Below are positions 32,107 to 41,320 of a DNA stretch of 64,000 nt, piece after piece. The DNA is taken from assembly GCA_025464995.1 (NCBI GenBank), contig JAODMO010000006.1, positions 1 through 64,000 on the forward strand, given 5' to 3'. Both the position numbers and the translations under genes were made by a program. The notes beneath the pieces were generated by a model. The model did not search any database. It was not told the origin of the DNA and worked only from the letters and a program-made list of their open reading frames with translations. Numbering within the stretch: the first letter of the stretch is position 1; every line of letters starts with the position of its first letter. Source of the stretch: Microbacteriaceae bacterium. Lineage in GTDB: Bacteria > Actinomycetota > Actinomycetes > Actinomycetales > Microbacteriaceae.

Positions 32107-32960
32107 CCCGTCGCCGCCCGTCGCTCGTGACGGGGTTCGGACTCACGGGGTGCGGATTCACGGGGTGCGGATTCGGGCGACGCGCCTCGTGCGTAGAGCG
32201 GCGTGACCTCCCGGAACTGCTCCTCCTGGTCGGGGAGCCACAACCGGGCGCTGCGTGGCCTGCCCCCAGTGCTCGTGACGGTGACCGTCGCCTGGCGCGC
32301 CTCGAGGTAGCCGTTGCCGTTGCCAATGCCGCTCCAGTCGCTCTGCGAGAGGGTCAGGATCGCTTCGCTCTGCGGCCAGGCTCCCAGCACGATGAGGGTC
32401 GAGCCGCGTTGGCGCAGGCGTGCCGCGAGCCGGGTGACGGCGCCGTCGCTCGCGCGCTTGGGGGGCCGGGCGACCACGACACCCATTACGTCGGCGATCG
32501 CCGAGGTGACGCCCAGCCACTGGTCGCCGGGATGCGGCACGAGCACGAGTCGATCGAGGTCTATGCCGAAGCGGGCGGCCGCCTCGATGCCGAACTCCGG
32601 AACGCCGACGACGCCGCACCACGACCCGGCGGCACTCGGACCGGCAAGGAGCGCCATGAGGAGGGTGGTCGAACCCACGACCGAGTAGACGGAACCCTCC
32701 TGCAGCCCGCCGCCGGGCAACAGGCGGGCGATGGCGGGATGGGTGGGGAGGCTGCGGGTGTCGAGCTTCGTCGACTGCATCGATCGGATGCGCGACTGAA
32801 GCTCGAGCACCTTCTGCGACTTGGCATCGGGTGCCGCATCCGCCCCCGCCCCTGCTTCGGCTCCAAGGCGCGCCGGAGCCACGGGGGAGAGGAGGGACAC
32901 TGCCGGGGGCATCTCCTCATATTCGAACATACGTTCGAATATGTCAATTGCCACCGACAT
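32103..32960 (-). CDS. imuA: ImuA-like (RecA-related) mutasome accessory protein; true start may be internal (32930 or 32912)
   Basis: LPTHPAIARLLPGGGLQEGSVYSVVGSTTLLMALLAGPSAAGSWCGVVGVPEFGIEAAARFGIDLDRLVLVPHPGDQWLGV; overlaps imuB by 4 bp. Confidence 0.8.
   Translation of the reverse strand: MSVAIDIFERMFEYEEMPPAVSLLSPVAPARLGAEAGAGADAAPDAKSQKVLELQSRIRSMQSTKLDTRSLPTHPAIARLLPGGGLQEGSVYSVVGSTTLLMALLAGPSAAGSWCGVVGVPEFGIEAAARFGIDLDRLVLVPHPGDQWLGVTSAIADVMGVVVARPPKRASDGAVTRLAARLRQRGSTLIVLGAWPQSEAILTLSQSDWSGIGNGNGYLEARQATVTVTSTGGRPRSARLWLPDQEEQFREVTPLYARGASPESAPRESAPRESEPRHERRAATG
32923..32938. promoter_or_regulatory. LexA/SOS box controlling imuA-imuB-dnaE2
   Basis: TCGAAC-ATAC-GTTCGA inside an extended palindrome atatTCGAACatacGTTCGAatat; exact actinobacterial SOS consensus at the imuA 5' end. 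Confidence 0.88.
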
Positions 32961-33066
32961 TGAGCGGCGTGTCGCAGACGAGCCCGTCGGGACGCAGAGG
33001 GACGCCTCCGAATCGTACCGCCTAGCTTCGTCTGCGTCCTTCCTGTCTCCTTCTCTCTGTTCTTCT

Positions 33067-33903
33067 CTAGCGAAGCGATCCGTCCGAACGGTTGTCCCTG
33101 GTGGAGCTGCCGTCGCCCTCGAGCTCGATCTCCTCCTTGCGCACCTGCTCGTTGACCTGCTGCTGCTCTGTCACCGTCTCCGTGCCGAGGCTCACCCGCT
33201 CCACGGGCACCGCCTCCTTGTCCACGATCACGCGCTCCTCGGTGAGCACGACCTCGTGCTCCTCTTCGCTTATCGCCGGTCCGTCGTAGGCGGCGTCGGC
33301 ATTGGCGTCGGTGATCGGTTCGCGCTCGAGACGCACCTCTTCATGGCTCACCGGCACGGTCACCGTCTGGTTCTCCGTGACGACGTGCTTGCGCAACCGG
33401 GCACGACCGCTCTCCACCTTCTCGGTACCGACGTGGAGCTGCTCCTCCGACCGCGTCATGGCCGAGTCGGTCGTCGGACCGGACGTGTCGTACCCGACCG
33501 ACGTGTCGGTACCGGTCGTGGCGCCCACACCGGCACCGGTGCCGTGGCCGCTGCTCGTGCCACCGCTCGTGTCGCTCACGCCAGTCTCCGTGCCGCCCAT
33601 GCCGTAGTAGGAGTACAGGGTGTTCTCCTCCTCGACGCTCAGGTCGGACTCGGGGCTGACCCGGGGGGCGTCCTTCACGAAATCCTTGTCGAAGTCCACG
33701 CGGAGGCCGCCGGAATCGGCGTTCGCACTGTTCAAGGGGACGAACGACTCCGACATGCCGAAGAGGCCGGTCTTCACGCTGACCCACGAGGGGGAACCCG
33801 TCGAGGTGTCCACGTAGACCTGGCCGACCGAGCCGATCTTGTCGCCGTTGCGGTCGATGACGTCGGCGCCGATGAGGGAGTCGAGGTTGGAGTTGTCGAT
33901 CAT
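33067..33903 (-). CDS. PRC-barrel and DUF2382 domain stress protein
   Basis: N-terminal LIGADVIDRNGDKIGSVGQVYVDTSTGSPSWVSVKTGLFG; C-terminal RSEEQLHVGTEKVESGRARLRKHVVTENQTVTVPVSHEEVRLEREPI. Confidence 0.9.
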   Translation of the reverse strand: MIDNSNLDSLIGADVIDRNGDKIGSVGQVYVDTSTGSPSWVSVKTGLFGMSESFVPLNSANADSGGLRVDFDKDFVKDAPRVSPESDLSVEEENTLYSYYGMGGTETGVSDTSGGTSSGHGTGAGVGATTGTDTSVGYDTSGPTTDSAMTRSEEQLHVGTEKVESGRARLRKHVVTENQTVTVPVSHEEVRLEREPITDANADAAYDGPAISEEEHEVVLTEERVIVDKEAVPVERVSLGTETVTEQQQVNEQVRKEEIELEGDGSSTRDNRSDGSLR

Positions 33904-33992
33904 GGTATTGCCTTTCGTGATCTTGCCCGCGAACCGGGTTGCTCGTGGGCGTGTGGGGGTGAAAGCCGTGGGGGTGGGAGGGTGGGAGCCGA

Positions 33993-34658
33993 TCACCGGC
34001 CGAGGCCGACGCGATCGACCTTGCGGTGGTACCGCATGCCGGCGAGACCGCCGAGTATCGCGCCGCCGAGGCTCACGACGAGAGCGAGGACCGCCGTGAT
34101 GATGCCGGCGGTCGTGAGACTGCCCTCGTCGATGGGCAGCCGTGGGAAGCCATTGAGGGCCGAGAGCACATCGAACTGGCTGCCGGCGATCGCCCCGATG
34201 ATCGCGACGACGATCGCGATGACGATGGCCCACAGCCACACCGCGAACCCCTGCTTGGCTCCGCTGAACCGCGCCATCCTGCCCGCGACGTACCCCCCGC
34301 AGTAGTAGGCGATGAGCAGCACGATGAGCACGAGTACGGCCCCGACGATGCCGATGGTGTCGGCGTTCTCCGCCGCGGCGCCTGCAGCGCCATCCGCCGT
34401 CCCGGTGTTTCCGAGGCCGATCGCGGCGCCGGTTCCGGCCACGAGAGCCGTGAGGAGAACAGTCGTTCCCATTGCCGTGAGCCAGCCGAAGAAGGCAGAG
34501 CCGAACTTGAAGCCGCCGAACTCCTCCTTCTCGCGAGCGACGACATTCTGCCGCACAGTGTTGCCGTTGCCGACGGGGTGCGAACCGGCGGGCTCCGCGG
34601 CAGCGCCTGTCGAATCGTTCCCGCCTCTGCGCGGGCCTGTCTCGGGTGAATCTGCCAT
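33993..34658 (-). CDS. Four-TM-type hydrophobic membrane protein
   Basis: MADSPETGPRRGG... then GSAFFGWLTAMGTTVLLTALVAGTGAAIGL and further TM stretches; adjacent to the PRC-barrel gene. Confidence 0.75.
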   Translation of the reverse strand: MADSPETGPRRGGNDSTGAAAEPAGSHPVGNGNTVRQNVVAREKEEFGGFKFGSAFFGWLTAMGTTVLLTALVAGTGAAIGLGNTGTADGAAGAAAENADTIGIVGAVLVLIVLLIAYYCGGYVAGRMARFSGAKQGFAVWLWAIVIAIVVAIIGAIAGSQFDVLSALNGFPRLPIDEGSLTTAGIITAVLALVVSLGGAILGGLAGMRYHRKVDRVGLGR

Positions 34659-34997
34659 GACGGTCTCCCTTTTCACGCGTGGGGTTGTCGCAGCAGTAAA
34701 CGTGACGGTCGGCCCCCAAACAAGGGGTAAAGGAAACTTTTTCGCCGGGGTGAGAATGGAGAGGATCGGGATGCGTCCACCCGGAATGCCAGACGGGGGA
34801 GCGTGGCCGCGACATCCCTACGCGGACGGCGAGGACGTCGGAAACGCCGGTCGGCAGGCTCTCCGGCGGCGGCGTACCGGCGCCCTTCCTCCGGATGGAC
34901 CGGCTGATCGGTCATGCCCCATCGTTGCTCCGGCCCACACCCGGCTGTAGGAGATGTGGCGGACGGGATGTGGCCGAAACGGATGCTTCCGTCGGCT

Positions 34998-35936
34998 CTA
35001 GCGGCGGAGCCCCAGCTCGCGCGTCCAGTGCGCGAGGAAGGCCGCGCCGGCCTCATCGTGGATCAGGTCGCCCTCAGTGATGATGGCGTATGGACGGTTG
35101 AGGATTCCGTCGGCGGGGCGCACGTCGACGTGCGCGACGTCGTAGCCGGCCGAATGGAGATGGTCGGCCATGAGGTAGTCGCTTCGCGAATCGCCAACCG
35201 AGCGCCAGAGTCCGGGCAGCGGTCCGCTCGCCGCGAAGTACTCGAGCGCCCGCTCGGCGCCGCGATCCTTGTCGAGCAGCACCGATTCGATGTCGGTCGA
35301 GATGATGGTGGGGTCGAGGCGGAACGGCACGTGGCCCGCGGCATCCGGTGTCTCGCGTTCGCCGTGACGCACACCGAGCCCGTGCCTGGCGACCACCGCG
35401 AACGAGGCGTCGTTGAAGTGCCGCTGCGCCTCGACGTACAGCTCGTGCGAGACGTCGGTGCGCTGCTCGACCGAGATCATGGCGCGCTTCGTCTCGTCAT
35501 AGAACATCGAGTCGGAGAAATCGGATGCCACGAGGGCACGGATCTCGTCGGCGACGGCACGCGGCAGCGCGACGCTCTCGTCGACGACGACCTCGCCGAG
35601 TCCGGCAGGCGTCACCGGCGCCCAGGATGCGCCCTTCTCGAAGACGCCGAACATCCGGCTGCCCGCCGTCGCGAGGGCGTCGGCGAGACCCGCGGCGATC
35701 AGCGGAGCGATGACCTCGTCGCGGATGAAGGCGTCGGAGCGCCCGGTGATGAAGGCGATCGGAACCCCGGCCCCGGTGAGCAGCACGAGGTCGTCGATGA
35801 TGCTCGGGATGGCGATGCGGCGGCTCACGGGGCTCGCGATGGGACCATCGACGTCGAAGAGGAGCCCGAGCGCGGCGGGCGCGGCGGAGGACACGGTCGT
35901 GGGGGAGACGTTAGTGGTCACGCCCCATTCTCGCAT
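34998..35936 (-). CDS. HAD superfamily hydrolase
   Basis: LGLLFDVDGPIASPVSRRIA...PIAFITGRSDAFI...LWRSVGDSRSDYLMAD. Confidence 0.75.
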   Translation of the reverse strand: MREWGVTTNVSPTTVSSAAPAALGLLFDVDGPIASPVSRRIAIPSIIDDLVLLTGAGVPIAFITGRSDAFIRDEVIAPLIAAGLADALATAGSRMFGVFEKGASWAPVTPAGLGEVVVDESVALPRAVADEIRALVASDFSDSMFYDETKRAMISVEQRTDVSHELYVEAQRHFNDASFAVVARHGLGVRHGERETPDAAGHVPFRLDPTIISTDIESVLLDKDRGAERALEYFAASGPLPGLWRSVGDSRSDYLMADHLHSAGYDVAHVDVRPADGILNRPYAIITEGDLIHDEAGAAFLAHWTRELGLRR

Positions 35937-35963
35937 CGCAGCCCCGGCAGGCCCAGCACCGCG

Positions 35964-37070
35964 TCAGCGCTCCCTCGCGCCCACGATGACCTCGCGCACG
36001 CGACGCAGGTCTTCGAGCAGGGAGCCGATGAGGATCCAGTGGAACGTGCTGGGTGCGAGCACGGTGAACGGCTGGGTCAGTGCCGGCTGGTCGTCGTGCG
36101 CGGGCGTCTCGGCCACGGCATCCTGCATCACCAACCGGAGGTCGTGCGCCGCCCTGCCCACCTCCATCGCCAACCCGGTCGCCGTCGGCTCGGTGTGGAT
36201 GGACTCGTCATAGCGATCGTCGAGGGCGCGGATCATGCCGGGCACGCGCAGCACGAGCACGTGGAGCATGTCGAGCAGGCGCTCGTCGAGCACGAGGCGG
36301 GAACGGTGCACGGATCGCCGCGGGTTGAACCGCAGGCTCTCCTCGGCGCTCGTCACCGCGGCGATCGCCTTGAGCTCCATGGGGCGCAGCAGGCGGGCGT
36401 TGACGAGCGCCGTCGTGCGCTCGGTGGCCGTGGACGGCTGGGCGATGAGTCGGGCCAGGTCGTCGAGGCTGCGCGCCACCTCGGCGCCGAGGCGGGCGAC
36501 GGCGTCGCGGGCCGGCCCGAGCCGCACCGGCGGGACGACGATGACGTTGACCACGACGGCCACGACGGCGCCCAGCATTGTCTCGACGATCCGCTCGACG
36601 GCATATCCGGGCGTCTGGGCGCCGAGGGTGAGCACAAGCAGGGTGCTGATCGGAATCTGGGCCGTCGTCGACTGGCTGAGCCGGAAGACCCACCCGATGA
36701 GCAGCGCGACCACGATGGAGGCGAGGATGAGCCACGTCGTGACGCCGAAGACCGCTCCGGCGAGCGATGCCACGATGACGCCGGCGACGACGCCCACGGT
36801 GCGTTCGAGGGCGCGCGAGAACGACTGGTTGATGCTCGGCTGCACCACGAGGATCGCGGCGATCGTGCCGAAGATGGGAAGCACGCCGGGGAAGACGAGC
36901 AGGCACAGCAGCCACGCGAGCGAGGCGGCGATCGCCGTCTTCCCCACCTGCAGCAGCGGCGCGCGGTCGCTGACCTGGATGACTCTGGCGTACCGAGCGG
37001 GCGCAAGTCCGAGGTCGGCGAGCCGCCGCAAGCGCGAGCGCACGGGGCTGGTCCCGTTTCCGGCCGGCAC
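35964..37070 (-). CDS. FUSC family membrane protein
   Basis: GKTAIAASLAWLLCLLVFPGVLPIFGTIAAILVVQPSINQSFSRALERTVGVVAGVIVASLAG; aromatic acid exporter-like fold. Confidence 0.85.
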   Translation of the reverse strand: MPAGNGTSPVRSRLRRLADLGLAPARYARVIQVSDRAPLLQVGKTAIAASLAWLLCLLVFPGVLPIFGTIAAILVVQPSINQSFSRALERTVGVVAGVIVASLAGAVFGVTTWLILASIVVALLIGWVFRLSQSTTAQIPISTLLVLTLGAQTPGYAVERIVETMLGAVVAVVVNVIVVPPVRLGPARDAVARLGAEVARSLDDLARLIAQPSTATERTTALVNARLLRPMELKAIAAVTSAEESLRFNPRRSVHRSRLVLDERLLDMLHVLVLRVPGMIRALDDRYDESIHTEPTATGLAMEVGRAAHDLRLVMQDAVAETPAHDDQPALTQPFTVLAPSTFHWILIGSLLEDLRRVREVIVGARER

Positions 37071-37072
37071 CG

Positions 37073-37762
37073 CTACCGCCCCTGTCGCCTGCGTTTGCCC
37101 TGCGGGCGTGCGGTCGAGCGGTGCACGTACTTGCCGCGCGGCTTCTCCGCCTTCTTCCGCGGGTGCTTCTCCTTGGCGACCTGCAGGTCGGGGTCGATCT
37201 TCTCCCGCGCCGGCGACGATGGCCCCCGTGAGCTGTTGGCCGACCTTCCACGCACGATGCCGACGAACTCCTCGATGTCGGGTGTCTCCTCCTCCGCGAG
37301 CCACGCGACCGCGATCCACGTCTCCTCGGCGTCGGTCACGTCGCGCAGCACGACGTCCTTGCGGTTGTGTTGGCGCGCGAGGGCGTGCGGCACGACGACC
37401 GCTCCCACCCCCGCGGCGACGAGCTCGACGGCCTCCCGCAGCGAGCCGCGGTTGTCGTGCAGCTGCAGCCCGTCCAGGTCGGCGAGCGTGACCGAGTCCT
37501 CGTCGGCGAGCGGGTGGTCTTCGGGCAGGATCGCCACGACCACTTCGCTGTAGAGGCGGATGACGCTGAGCCTCGCCTCCTCGGACGCCTCGAGCGGCAG
37601 GCGCACGAAGCCGACCTGCGCGCTGCCGTCGATGAGCACGCGCGCCTGGTTCTCGTCGGTGACGGGAAGGAATCCGAGAGCGGCGTCCGGTCGTCGTTCC
37701 TCCCAGAGTCTGGTCCACTTGGTGAGGGTGACGCCGGGCGCGAATCCGATGGTGAAGGTCAC
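37073..37762 (-). CDS. LysR substrate-binding-domain protein lacking the HTH, with basic C-terminal tail
   Basis: MTFTIGFAPGVTLTKWTRLWEERRPDAALGFLPVTDENQARVLIDGSAQVGFVRLPL...; tail AKEKHPRKKAEKPRGKYVHRSTARPQGKRRRQGR. Confidence 0.82.
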   Translation of the reverse strand: MTFTIGFAPGVTLTKWTRLWEERRPDAALGFLPVTDENQARVLIDGSAQVGFVRLPLEASEEARLSVIRLYSEVVVAILPEDHPLADEDSVTLADLDGLQLHDNRGSLREAVELVAAGVGAVVVPHALARQHNRKDVVLRDVTDAEETWIAVAWLAEEETPDIEEFVGIVRGRSANSSRGPSSPAREKIDPDLQVAKEKHPRKKAEKPRGKYVHRSTARPQGKRRRQGR

Positions 37763-37834
37763 GTTGTCCCTTCGGTAGTGATCGCTGCGGGCACGCCAAA
37801 CCGACGAGTGCCACGCTCAGGCTACGCTCTAGGG

Positions 37835-38302
37835 ATGAGTACCGAGCGTTCCCCGCAGACCATGAAGCCCTCGACTGCGGCGCAGAAGCTGGGCATCTAC
37901 CTGCCGGCTGCGCCGGAGGAGTTCCAGAACAACGACATCACCCGCACCGAGTTGAACGAGCTGCTGGCCAATCCGCCGGAGTGGGTCGTGCAGCTGCGCC
38001 TCAACGGGCCTCACCCCCGACCCATCGTGGCAGGCAAGCTCGGCATCTCCAACGCCGGCCTCGCGAGAGGCGGTGTCGAGGAGGCGCTCACGACCGTGCA
38101 GATCCAGGAGCTGCTCGCCGCGCCGCCCCGTTGGCTCGTGACGGAGCGCCGTACCCAGGCCGACGTGCGCGAGGAGAACGCGCGTCTCAAGCAGCGCGAC
38201 AAGGAGCGGGTCGAGTGGGCCGCGAAGCAGGAGCGCATCGCGGAACGCGCCGAGAGCGACGCCCGTAATCGCGAGGCCCGCGAGGCGCGCGAAGGGAAAT
38301 AG
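37835..38302 (+). CDS. DUF5997 family protein
   Basis: MKPSTAAQKLGIYLPAAPEEFQNNDITRTELNELLANPPEWVVQLRLNGPHPRPIVAGKLGISNAGLARGGV; divergent from the LysR-domain gene. Confidence 0.82.
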   Translation: MSTERSPQTMKPSTAAQKLGIYLPAAPEEFQNNDITRTELNELLANPPEWVVQLRLNGPHPRPIVAGKLGISNAGLARGGVEEALTTVQIQELLAAPPRWLVTERRTQADVREENARLKQRDKERVEWAAKQERIAERAESDARNREAREAREGK

Positions 38303-38319
38303 CCCGCGTGGTCCGCTGA

Positions 38320-38785
38320 CTACGCGCGCGACCCGGTGTTCCGCGCGTTGTAGACGGTCGAGTTCGATCGTCCGTATTCGGCGAACACCGCGATCGCCTC
38401 GTCGCGCCGCACGCCCGTCGTGACGGCGATGCCGCGAGACTCGAGCTCGTCGCGCCAGTCGGGCGGCATCGGGCCCTCGTCGAATCCGGTGAGCGACTCC
38501 AGCTCAGGGCCGTCGCCCGGGATGACGAGGTGTTTGACGCCCCGACCAGATGAGCGATCCGTAACACATGATGCACGGGCGCCAATTGACGACGAGCTCG
38601 AGGTCGTCCGCGTCCGAGGCGCCGAGATCCCAGCGGCCGAGCCGCGCCTGGGCGAGCGACAGCGCCATGAATTCCGCGTGGCCCGCGCTGAGCGGTGTGA
38701 TCGTGCAGTTCCGCTTCTAGCCATCTGGCAGGTGGGCCTCGATGCTCGTGACGAAATCGCCGCTGGTCGGCCGTTGCGTCATGCG
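38320..38785 (-). pseudogene. Decayed nucleoside deaminase (CDA superfamily): frameshift plus likely internal deletion
   Basis: Frame 1: NCTITPLSAGHAEFMALSLAQARLGRWDLGASDADDLELVVNWRPCIMCYGSLIWSG. It shifts at tcggggcg to GVKHLVIPGDGPELESLTGFDEGPMPPDWRDELESRGIAVTTGVRRDEAIAVFAEYGRSNSTVYNARNTGSRA*. Confidence 0.75.
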
Positions 38786-39078
38786 TGAGCGAGCCGTCCT
38801 CCCTCGTTTAGACCCAGTGCCCGTGCATCGCGCCCTCGACGGAGTCGCCGGTACCCTTGAGGGCACCACTGCGGTGGAAGAAGCTCCACCTGCCGACCTG
38901 CCGACCTTCCGGCCGGAGGCATCCACCGGTCCGCGTCCCGAAAGAGTTCCGTCACCGAAGGTCTCCTCCATGTCGCTCATCGTCGTCTCACTTCCGTGAT
39001 CACCTGCGGACGGTGCTTCGGGCGCGTTTCACAACGCCCGGAGCTCGTTCGTATCATTATCCGGGTGAAGGCTTCACG

Positions 39079-39762
39079 GTGACCGCTCGAGTTGGCGTCG
39101 GTTGCGCCCGGCTCGTGTTCGCCGTGGTCTGCCTGGTCTCGCTCATCTCCCGCTTCATCTGGGGGCTCGGATCGTCCACCTTCACCGCGGGCAACTTCTT
39201 CGCGTACCTGACGATGCAGAGCAACATCGCGTTTCTCGTCGTCTGCGTCGTCGGCGGGCTCGTCGCGGTGCGTTCGAGATCGGATCCGCCGTGGCTCACC
39301 AACCTGCACGCCGTCGTATTGAGCTGGACCGTCGTCGCGGGCGTGGTCTTCGCCATCCTCGTCCAGCAGGCGGGTGAGCGGTCGTTCCACATCGACGTGC
39401 CCTGGTCTGACCAGGTGCTGCACTTCTGGTTGCCCGCCTTCGCATTGCTCGAGTGGATGATCGCGCCCGGGCGTGGCCGCGCACAGTGGCGGATCCTCTA
39501 TCTCGTGCTGGGCTACCCGGTCGTCTGGGGCGTGCTCACGCTCATCCGGGGCGCGAGCGTCGGGTGGTACCCGTACTTCTTCCTCGACCCGGGCCAGGTA
39601 CGCGATCCGTTCGAGTTCACCCTCTACTCGAGCCTCGCCCTCGCGACCTTCGGGGTGATCGGCTCGCTCGTCATCAGTGCGGCGAAGGCGCAACCGTTGG
39701 GCGAGCGGTATGGCCGCGGGAGGGTCGCCCCGGGGCGCCCGCGCGGTTCGCGCGTGCACTGA
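39079..39762 (+). CDS. Pr6Pr family membrane protein
   Basis: GTG start; six-TM pattern, ISRFIWGLGSSTFTAGNFFAYLTMQSNIAF...GWYPYFFLDPGQV. Confidence 0.82.
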   Translation: MTARVGVGCARLVFAVVCLVSLISRFIWGLGSSTFTAGNFFAYLTMQSNIAFLVVCVVGGLVAVRSRSDPPWLTNLHAVVLSWTVVAGVVFAILVQQAGERSFHIDVPWSDQVLHFWLPAFALLEWMIAPGRGRAQWRILYLVLGYPVVWGVLTLIRGASVGWYPYFFLDPGQVRDPFEFTLYSSLALATFGVIGSLVISAAKAQPLGERYGRGRVAPGRPRGSRVH

Positions 39763-39794
39763 GCCTGCGCCGCTCGGAGCCCAGCTCGCGGGTC

Positions 39795-41195
39795 TCAGCT
39801 CGCGAACGGCGCGAGCGTCTGCCTGAGGCTGGCGACGAGCTCGTCGTCGTCGAGTGCCTCCATCCGCCTCGCCGCCTCGCCGCCTACGATGCCGACCAGG
39901 ACCGCCTCGCCGGTCAGCGGCTCGAGGTTGAACCAGGTGGTGATGTCGTCGTCGGTTCCGACGAGGCTCCAGGCCGTGGCATCCGTCGTCCAGAATGGCT
40001 CTTCGAACCTCAGCCAGACGGTGTCGATGGTGCCCATGCCGAGCGCCGCGATGGCGGTGCGGTGGGCGAACGGGAGGATGGGGTCGAACTCCATGCCCTC
40101 GTCCTGCAGCACACCGAGGGGAACCGTCACGATGACGCGATCGACGGTGAGCGACTCGCCCGTGCCGAGCCTCAGGCTGACGCTCCGGTCGTTGTAGGAG
40201 ACGCCGAGCACGGTCGTGGAGAGGAACGTCTCGACGCCGTCGAGCGCGTCGGTGATCACCGCCGTGAACCCGCCGGTGACGAGTATCGGAGGTGCGCCGT
40301 CGTCGGTCGTGAACCAGCTCGAGAGGTCGGATGCCTCGGCGCCGTACAACGTCGACAGCCGGTGCAGGTACTGCTCGAGCAGTTCGGCGCCCGAAACCTC
40401 GCCCGTGTCGCTGCCGGCTGCCGCCGCGGCGGCGCCCGAGGCATCGAGCGACGACTCGAGCGACTGGTCGCGGGGCTGTGCACGGGCCCAACCGAGGGCC
40501 GTCGCGACCGCGGGCGCGCCCACCGGATCGGCCTCGATCTCGGCCGAAGGGGAGCGGAAGATCGATTCCCCCGTCGCCCCCTCGAGGGCGACACTCGATA
40601 TGTCCAGCCGCGCGAGCTCGGAGAGGATGTCGCCGTCGCTCGCGGGGGAGAGGCGCCACGCCCCCAACTCGACGGGCAGCGGCCAGGAGTCGTCGGTGCG
40701 CGAGTGGATGCGTCCGCCCACGCGATTGCGCGCCTCGATGACGACGACGTCGTAGCCTCGCAGGGAGAGAACGCGCGCGGCCTCACCGCCCGCCGCGCCG
40801 GCGCCGATGACGGCGACACGTTCGGCCGAGCTGCCGGCGTCGGCGAGGGTCGTCGCGGCGCGGTTGCCCGAGAGCTGAGCGCCGATGACGGTGCCAGGAT
40901 GGTCGGCGGATGTCGCCTCGCCGGCGAAGAACACCCGGTCGAGGAGCGGCTGACCGAGCGCATCACGATGCTCGACGGTGGAGCCGACGGCCATGTAGCT
41001 CACCGATCCGCGGGCGAACGAGTCGGACGACCAGGCGCTGCGGGCCATGCCTGCCGGTGCGGGGACGGAGCCGCTCGGGGTATTCGTCGGAGTGGCGGTC
41101 GGGGCCGGTCCGGCGTCGACCGTGCAGGCCGTCACGACGAGAACGGAGGCACCGGACGCCGCTCCGAGCAGGAAGGTGCGGCGGGTGAAAGACAT
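39795..41195 (-). CDS. FAD-dependent flavin monoamine oxidase-like lipoprotein with circularly permuted domain order
   Basis: Tat-like RRTFLLGAASGASVLVVTAC; then WSSDSFARGSVSYMAVGST...RVFFAGEATSADHPGTVIGAQLSGNRAA; only then VAVIGAGAAGGEAARVLSLRGYDVVVIEARNRVGGRIHS. Confidence 0.88.
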   Translation of the reverse strand: MSFTRRTFLLGAASGASVLVVTACTVDAGPAPTATPTNTPSGSVPAPAGMARSAWSSDSFARGSVSYMAVGSTVEHRDALGQPLLDRVFFAGEATSADHPGTVIGAQLSGNRAATTLADAGSSAERVAVIGAGAAGGEAARVLSLRGYDVVVIEARNRVGGRIHSRTDDSWPLPVELGAWRLSPASDGDILSELARLDISSVALEGATGESIFRSPSAEIEADPVGAPAVATALGWARAQPRDQSLESSLDASGAAAAAAGSDTGEVSGAELLEQYLHRLSTLYGAEASDLSSWFTTDDGAPPILVTGGFTAVITDALDGVETFLSTTVLGVSYNDRSVSLRLGTGESLTVDRVIVTVPLGVLQDEGMEFDPILPFAHRTAIAALGMGTIDTVWLRFEEPFWTTDATAWSLVGTDDDITTWFNLEPLTGEAVLVGIVGGEAARRMEALDDDELVASLRQTLAPFAS

Positions 41196-41320
41196 CTCAG
41201 CGCCACTGTACCTCGATCGCCCGTCCGGAGACAGCGGCTGCGCTTTCGCACGCGGCGCGCGGATGACGCAAGCATCCACGGCGGATTGCCCGCGAATCAC
41301 GCGCGGCGTAGCGTCGAGGA

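Noticed and set aside
30463-32130. 555-aa plus-strand ORF opposite imuB
   Set aside because: No recognisable domain; imuB and the operon context on the minus strand are strongly supported.
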